Positions 55,248 to 64,000 of a stretch of 64,000 bases of DNA are shown here, piece by piece. The stretch is taken from contig JALMQS010000225.1 in NCBI GenBank assembly GCA_024734495.1, forward strand, positions 11,871,573 to 11,935,572. The letters run 5' to 3'. How positions within the stretch are numbered: position 1 is the stretch's first letter; every line of letters starts with the position of its first letter. The DNA comes from Forficula auricularia. Its lineage: Eukaryota; Arthropoda; Insecta; Dermaptera; Forficulidae. Under the pieces are notes generated by a model. It was not told the origin of the DNA and searched no databases. It saw nothing but the letters and a program-made list of their open reading frames with translations. A program made the position numbers and the translations under genes.

Positions 55248-55809
55248 ATTTTTCGCATTTATCAACCAGAATTTGTGAAACCAGAAAGTAAATTTATATA
55301 TGTATATAATCTATTAAGGTATTTCATTTTAGGGCAACATTTTTTTTTCTGTCCAAGATGGGAAACTGAAAATTTTCTCTCTATTCTATAACCAATTTTA
55401 ATTATTACATGGTTTCATTCAGGACATTAAAATAAAAGAATAAATCGACGAAACGTTCAACACTGATTAATTTTTTTTTCTTTTTAAATATTTTGTCCAC
55501 GTTCCTAAGAATTCTCAATTAAATTAATAACTATTTAAATAAATATTTTTAATTGTATTCATTGCTAATACTTTTAAAATAACTATCTAAAAAATGTCAT
55601 CTCAAATTTTTTATCATCAAATTCATATAATTAATATATTATTAATTGATTTCAGGAATAAAATATTAACAAAGGATCCTCAAATAAAATGATTAAAGAC
55701 CATTATTGACACCCCCAGCTGTATATGGATCGTTTTTTCTTTTGTATGTATTTATCTTATTATTTATTTATTGGTTCTCGTTCCTTGTCGAGCTAACCTT
55801 ATAAAAATC
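55248..55809. other. AT-rich spacer
   Basis: Includes a half hammerhead AAATCGACGAAACGTTC at 55443-55459, a relic of PLE family 5. Confidence 0.45.
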
Positions 55810-57790
55810 ATATTCTGTGCGTTTATTTTTTGTCTGAACATAAGAATAAGTCAAAACATTGATTCTAATTTTAGTGTTGATATTTTTAATAAATTTATGG
55901 AAGATTATTATTTTTAAATATCTACATTAAGACATTACAATTCATTTTCGAACTGCTCTCCTTCAAATTTCTAAAACGGTGAACCCCAACAAGAGACGAA
56001 TTTTTATTAGAGAATGCATTTTAGACTAATAATCTATCCATTCCAAAAAATTTGAGAGAACATAGGCCTACAATGCCCAATAAAGCTTATCATGTTGCAC
56101 CAATCCCTCGATTTACACAGTTTCGCTATTAGAATGTTTTTAAATTAAAAAAAAAATTATTTTTATTTTTATTGCTTTACATGCCTTAAACACTCTTTTC
56201 ACAAATACGATTATATCTTTTTAAATTTTTTTTAATAATTTTTATTAAATTGAACACCGTGTGATTTTACACTTTCGTTTTTCAAGATTTTTCCAGGAAC
56301 GTGTCTAACATTTAAATCGAAGGGTTGATCTATAAAAAATAATTTTTAAGAAAAAATAAAAACCGACTTCAAAAAATTAAATGCAACAAATAAAATACAC
56401 TAAAAGGTATAAAAATAATTATTATCTTATTTAGTTACAACTAAACGACGAAATATTAACATGAAATTACTTTTTGAAGTCGGTGCCAAACAAACTATAC
56501 CTATAAGCGAGCATACCCTCCAAACGTACTAAGTAAGATCCGTCGAGTGCGATTCATAAAAGGTAAAATATATGTTTGGCACCAACTTCAAAAGTAATTT
56601 CATGTTAATATTTCGTCGTTTAGTTGTAACTCAAATAAGATAATAATTATTTTATACCTTTTAGTGTATTTTATTTGTTGCATTTAATTTTTGAAGTCGG
56701 TTTTTATTTTTTCTTAAAAATTATTTTATTTTTCTCTTTTTCGTGATGTTATTAATAGTGATCATATCATCAGAACTTGACCAAATTAATATGACACCAT
56801 CCCTAAGACATCCCCTTTCGGATAAAAAAAGAACCATCGAAATCGGTTCATAAAACAAAGAGGTTAGGTCTAAAACAAACCTAATAAAAAAGGTCTAATA
56901 CCTATGAAAAAAAATCGAAAAAAAATGGGACCAATCGGAAGCTAGACTGGACCCAATGCAAAAAAATTTTTCAAAATCGGTTGACAATTGGCGGAGATAT
57001 GAGGTAACATAGGCACAAAAAAAAAAAAAAAATTCAGTCGAATAGAGAACCTCCTCCTTTTTTGAAGTCGGTTAATAAAAGGGGTTTCAAAATAAGCAGA
57101 CCCAAATCAAGCCTACTACCTAAATATTTTCAGGTTATCACAAATCGCGACTTTCCCTACATTCTGTACGTTTATTTTTTCGCTGAATATAAGAAAAAGT
57201 CAAACCATTGATTCTAATTTTAGTGTTGATATTTTTAATTAGTTTATGGAAGATTATTATTTTTAAATATCTACATTAAAACATTACAATTCATTTTCGA
57301 AATGCTCTCCTTCAAATTTCTAAAACGGGGAACCCCAACAAGAGACGAATTTTTATTAGAGAATGAATTTTAGACTAATAATAATTTTATTTTTTTAATG
57401 TAATTTATTATCTTTTTTATAAAATGTCTTGGAAGTCTGTCCATTCCAAAAAATTTGAGAAAACATAGATCCACAATGTCTTAAAAAGCTTATCATGTTG
57501 AACCAATCCCTCGATTTACACAGTTTCGCTTTTAGACTGTTTTTAAATTAAAAAAAATGTATTTTTATTGTTTTACATACATTAAACATACTCGTTTCAT
57601 AAAGGGGAATTATACTTTTTTGAATGTTTTTTGAAATTAGTATATTATTGAACACCGAGTCGTTTTACACTGTTTCGTTTTTCAAGATTTTTCCAGGAAA
57701 GTGTCTAACATTTAAATCGAAGGGTTGCTCTATAATAAAAGGGATTTCAAAATAAGCAGGCCCGAATCAAGCCTCTACTACCTAAATGTT
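55810..57790. repeat. Tandem duplication of a 0.6-kb segment, first unit interrupted
   Basis: The segment from CTGTGCGTTTATTTTTTGTC (55816) to GGGTTGATCTATA (56334), continued at 57076-57150, is repeated at 57155-57790. Long identical runs include TTAGTGTTGATATTTTTAAT. The foldback at 56335-57075 interrupts unit 1 only. Confidence 0.85.
56335..57075. mobile_element. ACCGACTTC foldback element (copy 2)
   Basis: A palindrome (56341-56728) with arms AAAACCGACTTCAAAAAAT and inverse is followed by a unique part ending CCTCCTCCTTTTTTGAAGTC (57048). The empty site in the second duplication unit (CTCTATAATAAAAGG) shows insertion at or near TA. It is homologous to 16047-17040 in reverse. Confidence 0.82.
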
Positions 57791-58440
57791 ATCACAAATC
57801 GCGAATTTTACAATATGGGCAGTCCATTTATTAATAAAGATATTGAAATGGAAATTAAAAGTGATTTTCAACTTCTCTTAATTAAAAAATTATTTATGTA
57901 GGTCAAACTCCTTGATAGTTTTCGATTCAAATTTTATTTTAAGGTTTATTTCAGAGGTGTTCCTCTTGGCATTTTGAATATGGTTTTTAAAAATGGAAAA
58001 AATATATTCTTTTTATTTTATTCTTTATTTTTAATCAAATTCAATGTCCTGGCTGAACGTTTTGCACAATTTTGTCTCTTTAGCTCTTTATTAAAAAATA
58101 TAAATAGATACATGACTTTTCGTACAATTAAAAAACGATTAATTAAATAAAACACTTAACTAAGAGTGGTCAATCAAATAGTTGTTATTTTGTTTTAACA
58201 CTGCAGCTAATATTTATAATCATGAAATGCTTAAATTCAGAAACAGATTCATCTCATTGCTTTTTAAAAATATCAAAAACCCAAGCAGAACACCATCTTC
58301 GAGCTGGCATGAAACACCTCTGAAATAAATCTTATTAATATCTCTTTACCATCTCCTGAAATTGAAAGGTCTTCTTACTGTTGCTAAAATCGTATCGATG
58401 TTAAGCCAAAGAAACTGTCAACTAATTTCTCAGTTTCTCA
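57791..58440. other. AT-rich spacer
   Basis: No gene or element ends recognised. Confidence 0.45.
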
Positions 58441-58560
58441 TATGTGATTCTAATCATAGCGTCCACAGGGGGGGGGGGGCTAAGACGCAGAGGGCGTGGA
58501 AATTTCTTGGAGAGGAGTTGAAAATCGCTGCAAAATTTTCATTATATGCTAAAAATAAAA

Positions 58561-58971
58561 TAGTCCAAGAGCTGGTGACACATTTTTGAGTACGGATTTG
58601 ACCCAACTAGAAATAATGAGTAATAGTACCGTCTATGATAGTTGTACAAGGAATGGCCAGTCTGGCTGGCCTAAGCAGGTGGACCAGTTACTGCGCATGG
58701 TGTGAGTGCGGTAAAAAATACATATGTGTTAATAAAATATGAATGAAATTATAATTTTTACAATTTTTATAATTTTCATTGTGGGTCAAAAATATTTTTA
58801 ACATATGTATTTTTTACCGCACTCACACTCATGCGCAGTACCTGGTCCCACCTGCTTGACCAGCCAGACTGGCCATTCCTTGTACAACTATCATTGTCGT
58901 GCTACTTGTATGCATTATTTCTAGTTGGGTCAAATCCGTCTCAAGAATATGTGTCACCAGCTCTTGGACTA
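58561..58971. mobile_element. Foldback element (TAGTCCAAGAGCTGG ends)
   Basis: Inverted arms of about 175 bp, from TAGTCCAAGAGCTGGTGACA (58561) to its inverse ending 58971. Both include ATTTGACCCAACTAGAAATA and TTTTTTACCGCACTCACAC or inverses. It lies within a G-run-bearing repeat (58461-59070) also seen at 18973-20045. Confidence 0.78.
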
Positions 58972-59101
58972 AAAGGGTCAATCTTATAACTTAAACAAAA
59001 GGTAATAAAATCATTTTCTAATTCTTTAGAAGTGGTTAAAATATAATGTACAAGAGAGGGGGGGGGATGGACACTCCTGTATTAATTCATGCTAACTTTT
59101 T

Positions 59102-59769
59102 ACTTTACCATACATGGTATGGTCAAATATTATAATCGTGCATGAAAAAAGTGTTTTGTTTTCTTTTTTTTTTCGAAATATCTAAAAAACGGCTGAAACT
59201 ATTTTGATTAAAAAAATTGAGCTCGGTCTACAATAAAGCTCTAATTAGTGAACATCGAAAAAATTATATTTTTCGAGATAATAATTGTTTTGTCAAAATG
59301 TCTGTTAGTTAGTCTGTGTGTTACCAAATTTTTGTGGACGAGCTAGCTCAAAAACTAGTATGAATATCGAAACCAAATTTCACACGTAGATTTGGTCCAT
59401 TGAGATTAAGAGTTGATTAGATTTTGGCGCATATCGACCCCAAATTAAGGGGGTGGAGGGGTAGGGGGGTTAAAAATTAAAAATCTAGGCCGTTTGAGCA
59501 AACTCAACTAAATTTTGTATACATAATCAGTGGACACCCAGAAGTCTAAAAATGGAAAAAGTAACCACACAAGTTGGGGGGGGGTCAAAAAATGAAAATT
59601 TAGGCCCTTGTACCAAACTCAACCAAATTTTGTATACATAACCAGTGAGACCCCAGAAGTATAAAAATGCAAAAACTAACCCCCCCCTACATGATTATAA
59701 ATAATTTTAGGGGCTAGGTTGTATGGTAAAGTCAATTGGATGGCCACATCAGAACACGTCAGCTTATTT
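59102..59769 (+). mobile_element. Helentron-like family H1, plus copy
   Basis: ACTTTACCATACA at the left and TGTATGGTAAAGT near 59720 at the right, with the H1 tail after it. The G/C module (TGGAGGG...CCCAGAAGTCT) is duplicated at 59530 and 59650, as in the minus copies at 36.4 and 63.3 kb. Confidence 0.75.
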
Positions 59770-61378
59770 ATTTAGAATACTGTATTGAGTACCTAAGTGA
59801 CTTTTTTAGGTCAAAATGGCTCAACTGAGTATTGATTTTCTCATTTGAAGTTTGAAGTATATTAAATATATTAACAATACACCTACATATAATAACAAGT
59901 AGGCTGGATGTCTGAATGCCTTATCTTTATTAGATAAAAGTAGATGCATTAAGTAAGAATCGTTAATGTTATAAATTTTCCTCAAAAAATAAAGAAAAAA
60001 AGAAAAACTATATAAAAGTGATAATTTTATTCCACTCCAGTGTTGGTTGTTTTTTTTTTTTTTAATTAAACATTTTATTTTCACACTATTGATTATATTT
60101 TTCTTTGAACATATATGGGGCCAATATTTTTCTAAGTGATTCGGGTTTCTGATGATCTTAATACTGATCTTAGTGGACAAAGGGTGGGGGGGGGGGCCCT
60201 GCCCAGAGAGCTCCACATATTCAGAAGTTAACGAATTTGGCAAAAGCTAGCTAACACTCAGAAAAATCTGGCAATCAATTAACATCCACACGCATACATA
60301 AAATCCACCACCCCCCTCCCCGTACCGCAACAGTTGTATTAATCTTAATACTTTTTTGTTGATTATTTACTTTATATTAAATTGTTATTTTTGGCAAATT
60401 TTTTTTTATCAAAATAGAGGACTTGATATTAGTGGCCACTCGGACCTTAAAAGGAATTATTATTATTATCTCAAGGAAAAAAAACACTATTGATTTTTTA
60501 AGACTTGACCGCTTTTATTTTTATCATATAACATAAGATGCAACAATTCCCCCCCCCCCTATGCGGCACCCCTGTTAGAAGAACCTATTTTATTGTCATA
60601 CGTTCTGTTAAATTTTAAAATCGTTAAAGCCATATTTTTTAGATATGTGGAACTCTACAATAGACGAACTTGCATTGCATATTATTAAATTATATTCAAA
60701 CCAGTGACGGGCAATGAATTTTCAACCAGGGGATGCTGTCCAATAAAGTATCCTTCATTTTTTTTTTTTAATATTATTTTATTCTTCTCTTTTTTTCCAA
60801 ATTTCATCGAATACGGTATTCTAGAACTTTTAGTTATTTTTTAAATTTAACATTAGATTTTTATGACACGGTATGAAAATACTCTTAATGTTTTGAAATT
60901 TTACGGATGCGCCCCATCTACAGCATCCATAGATCGCACGCCATTGATTCAAACGCCTCCCAATCGATCACAAACCCAAATTTCGAAAATGATTACAGTG
61001 AAACCCCTCAAATCCGAACACAAAAAAGAGAAAGTTATTTATCTAGTCATAAAACAATGATGTATATATTCTACATTATAACCTTATTTTACATAAAATT
61101 AATTTATCTTTTAATCCTCCACACTACTTATCATATCAAATTTCGACCTTGTAATTTTTCTCCTCTTTCCTTCATTCCACATCTAAATTTCTTTTCTCCT
61201 CCCAATTGACACCCAAATAAAAACATGCTTGTTTCTTTCTATTCGTTCGGCACAGAGTTTCCACTTGATCTTCTTCTTTAAGGAACCGCAATTCCTTCTT
61301 GAACTATTTACAAACTCATTCTAGTTCAGAATATCCTTCTAATTCGCCTAATCGTTTCCCAAATACTACTTGAGCTGC
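59770..61378. other. AT-rich spacer with homopolymer runs
   Basis: C- and G-runs at 60185-60200, 60308-60320 and 60549-60560. The 140-codon minus-strand frame at 59821-60243 has no recognisable domain and low-complexity Lys/Asn content. Nothing supported. Confidence 0.45.
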
Positions 61379-61429
61379 TTTAAGGTAGTTGTTTCGCGAC
61401 AATACTAGCAAAAAGTTAATGCTAGAGTA

Positions 61430-62342
61430 CAGTAATACCCCGACTTACGCTACCCGTTTTACGCTAATTCGGAGATACGCCGTTTTTGTTTTTGATTGCT
61501 TCGCGCATCGGCTTCCCCATTCCGCCCTGTCAGTGAACGGTTTATTGACAAAGACTTTTGGAAGCAATTCAATGTTTTTGATGCTGTAAGAATTATTGGA
61601 CAATCTTGGAATGAGATTTCACAAAAAACTTTGAATGGCGTCTAGAAAAAGCTGTGTCCATTTTTTTCACCACAGAAACTCAAGGAGATTCAGCCTCAAA
61701 TCCTGAAGAAATCGATAGTATAATTGGTCGATATTGCCAAACAATTAAATTTAGAAGTGGATGGTGATGACGTCCAAGAATTGCTGGATTCACACAATCA
61801 AGAGCTAACAATTGACGAGCTTATGGAAATGCGTGAGCATGATCAAGACATTGAACAAACTGATTCGTTAGACCCAGTTGAAACGGAAAATCAAATGACG
61901 ATTTCAAACTTAACAGAAGGCCTCAGTACAATTGAAAAGGGGTTACAAATTTTAGAAAAAATAGATTCCAATGAAGAGCGCGTTTCTACTACAAAACGGG
62001 AAATAAAAAAGTTACTGGCATGCTACGAGGAAATTTTACGTGAGAAGAAGAAAAACTTATCTCGTCAGGCGACATTGTTAGAATATATGAAGCCTTCGAC
62101 ATCAAAATAACTTCGGTTTACGTTGTTTAATTCATTAAACATTAATAGTAATGTAAATTGCTTTGATTATCTAGTATTTTATTAAACATTTTTCTTCTAA
62201 ATTATTGTTTTCTTTAGACTCTGGTCCCGATTACACAAACTTTATATGTATTTATATGCAAAGTTGAACCCCGACTTAGGCGAATTCGACTTACACTGCT
62301 ATCGCTTCGTCCCACCTATCGCGTAAGTCCGGGGTATTACTG
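61430..62342 (+). mobile_element. Tigger/pogo element, internally deleted
   Basis: Ends CAGTAATACCCCGACTTACG and inverse (GTAAGTCCGGGGTATTACTG), with TA at 61428-61429 and 62343-62344. The uninterrupted site exists at 33360-33390. The 913-bp length against over 2 kb for full elements shows internal deletion. Confidence 0.88.
61538..62110 (+). pseudogene. Tigger transposase C-terminal remnant
   Basis: One reading frame covers the whole span with only two in-frame stops (TAG at 61643, TAA at 61721). It starts FIDKDFWKQFNVFDAVR, then IIGQSWNEISQKTLNGV and, across the TAG that replaces the usual Trp, KKLCPFF; this is the TLNGCWKKLWP-type segment at the end of the Tigger DDE domain. The rest, VDIAKQLNLEVDGDDVQELL and SHNQELTIDELMEM, matches the acidic C-terminal region of TIGD1-like proteins. 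The CENP-B DNA-binding and catalytic domains have been deleted. The frame's integrity suggests modest age. Confidence 0.85.
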
Positions 62343-63195
62343 TATATAGAACAGACAATAAGGGTTCATAATTCATAAGCCCAAAACTTTTTGATGTTTA
62401 TATACCACTTCTAGCCAATCCCGTTTGACAAATTTGGCAACTTTGTCCGAGCTTGAATATTTTGATCATAGAAATGACAGATAAAATACATTATAAAGGT
62501 CGATTTATAAAACAAAAGTTCCTAATAAGCGATTGAAAGCTGTTGCGACAATGGCTGAAGCGAAAAAACGTTAAAAAAGTACTAAAGTTAACACCCTTTT
62601 TAGGTTAAATAAATGCGTTGTTTCCAGCTTGTTTTTAGTGTAAATTTTTCATTATTTATTAATTATTATCTCAGAAACTGTGTTGTAACTATGAATTAAA
62701 ATTTTCTTAAAAAATGTATTAGTTATTGTTTAATGTTAGTTTAGTTTTTTATACCATTGGTAAGAAGAGTTTCTTAATTATAATTAAATATGTATGTAAA
62801 CTTCCCGATATCCCGTATATTGCAATGTATGAGAGTCTAAAAAACTCTATCTTTGGAATTTAATATCTCTGGAACTACATTGTTCATAAATTTCGTTTTG
62901 TCACCAATCGATGCAGAAGTATTTAAATAATAATCTATCTAAATTTCAAAAAAATCCTAAGAAAACCCATATGGTGAAACAACTACCTTAAGCAAAAGCA
63001 CAGCAAGTAGTCTTAAACTAAATTTATATGGTGACCAAGATTTACAAATTGATGTAATAAAATATATAATATTTCAAAATGCCTATAGTAATAAACTTTA
63101 AATTTCTAAAGAAATCACAAGAAATTGTCATGTACTGACTGTAATGTGGATATTATTGATAATTTTTATTATTTGACAAAAGGGTTAGGTATAAC

Positions 63196-63600
63196 AAATA
63201 AGCTGACGTGTTCTGATGTGGCCATCCACTTGACTTTACCATACAACCTGGCTCCTCACTTATATTTAATATTTAATAAAATTATTTATAATCATGTAGG
63301 GGAGAGGGGGTTAGTTTTTGCATTTTTAGACTTCTGGGGTCCACTGGTTATGTATACAAAATTTGGTTGAGTTTGGTACAAGGGCCTAGATTTTCATTTT
63401 TTGACCCCCCCCCCCAACCCCCATTTTGTGTGGTTACTTTTTCCATTTTTAGACTTCTGGGTGTCCACTGATTATGTATACAAAATTTAGTTGAGTTTGC
63501 TCAAACTAGATTTTTAATTTTTAACCCCCCTAGATTTTTAATTTTTAACCCCCTCCACCCCCTTAATTTGGGGTCGATATGCACCAAAATCTAATCAGCT
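63196..63600 (-). mobile_element. Helentron-like family H1, minus copy, truncated
   Basis: Starts with the H1 tail AAATAAGCTGACGTGTTCTG and runs through two copies of the C-rich module to AAATCTAATCAGCTCTT at 63603, where it stops abruptly. A C-run lies at 63405-63415. Confidence 0.72.
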
Positions 63601-63835
63601 CTTCGCTGGCGGCAAGGACACACGTGGATTTCTACAGCTCCGCTAAAAGTGCCTTGAAGATGGTCTCTGTGTGGAATTAAATCACGACATCTTTTGGGTG
63701 AGTACCTGGGTGCAGCATATGTTAGGGGCCGCGGCCCCGGGGCCCTAAGCCCGCGGGATGACCCCCTGGGGGCTTTCTTTCCCCATAGTGACACTTTATT
63801 TTCTGGAGGGATCATTTCGATTCCCAGAGCTTGGG
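63601..63835. other. GC-rich patch of unknown origin
   Basis: Abruptly joins the truncated H1 copy. Contains GGGGCCGCGGCCCCGGGGCC (63725-63744). A possible mini-intron runs from GTGAGTACC (63699) to TTTCTTTCCCCATAG (63774-63788). No recognisable protein or RNA family. Confidence 0.3.
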
Positions 63836-64000
63836 GAACTTTTTAGCTAAATAGCAAACATCATCTCTTATAGGAAAAAAATTTTGGTTGGATTCTGACC
63901 ATGGAAAGGGGCCCAAAGTATTACTTTTCGGTTTTTATTAATAGAGCTATTCAGACAAAGGAATTTTCATTACATCATCTCTCTTTGTCTAGCATGATCC

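Larger units (their letters stand above)
61380..62991. mobile_element. TTAA-flanked element hosting a Tigger
   Basis: TTAA (61380-61383), then GGTAGTTGTTTC; the other end is GAAACAACTACC, then TTAA (62988-62991). The TTAA duplication suggests piggyBac-type transposition, although the termini do not show the common CCC start. Without the Tigger the element is about 690 bp and lacks a transposase. Confidence 0.6.

Noticed and set aside
1..64000. CRISPR arrays, prokaryotic operons, ribosome binding sites, rRNA genes
   Set aside because: No regularly spaced direct repeats with unique spacers, no compact gene clusters and no rRNA-like sequence; the window is eukaryotic repeat DNA.

Overview
The window is a gene-poor, AT-rich eukaryotic segment that is almost wholly a patchwork of nested transposable elements. 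No intact host protein gene, rRNA, CRISPR array or prokaryotic-type operon is visible. The mix fits an arthropod, most likely an insect: D34D mariner, Tigger/pogo, several hAT elements with 8-bp target-site duplications (TSDs), Helitron- and Helentron-type elements with a GTCT microsatellite, an R2/NeSL-type non-LTR element, a CR1/Jockey-like remnant and Penelope-like elements (PLEs). This assignment is inference; no host gene anchors it.

Layout. 1-11 kb: hAT remnant; a PLE with a GIY-YIG endonuclease ORF between inverted hammerhead-bearing repeats; a fused Helentron-like pair; a small 8-bp-TSD MITE (copies at 1.4, 6.1 and 19.8 kb) whose centre has become a minisatellite in one copy; a tRNA-derived SINE; the 3' end of an R2-like element. 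11-24 kb: two clean non-autonomous hAT elements, a TA-flanked palindromic MITE, a Helitron fragment, a foldback element carrying a PLE insertion, a CR1-like reverse transcriptase remnant and several PLE hairpins. 24.9-32.6 kb: a compositional island made of a GC- and CpG-rich patch, a strongly CpG-depleted 3.7-kb block of unknown origin, and a decayed R2-like element. 33-46 kb: Helentron-like copies, a four-level nest of elements at 38-39.7 kb, a mariner inside a hAT, and further hAT elements. 47-64 kb: a tandem array, a Helitron with a clear 3' hairpin and CTAG end, a large foldback element, a PLE nest at 53-54.6 kb that also holds a mariner fragment, a tandem duplication split by a foldback insertion, and a Tigger inside a TTAA-flanked element.

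The most notable signal is a set of hammerhead ribozyme motifs: twelve with an intact catalytic core and three decayed, in at least four sequence families. All lie in PLE terminal-repeat-like sequence and most sit in inverted pairs. At least three such units are bounded by 12-13 bp direct repeats, so short hammerhead-bearing or hammerhead-derived units appear to have moved as discrete elements.
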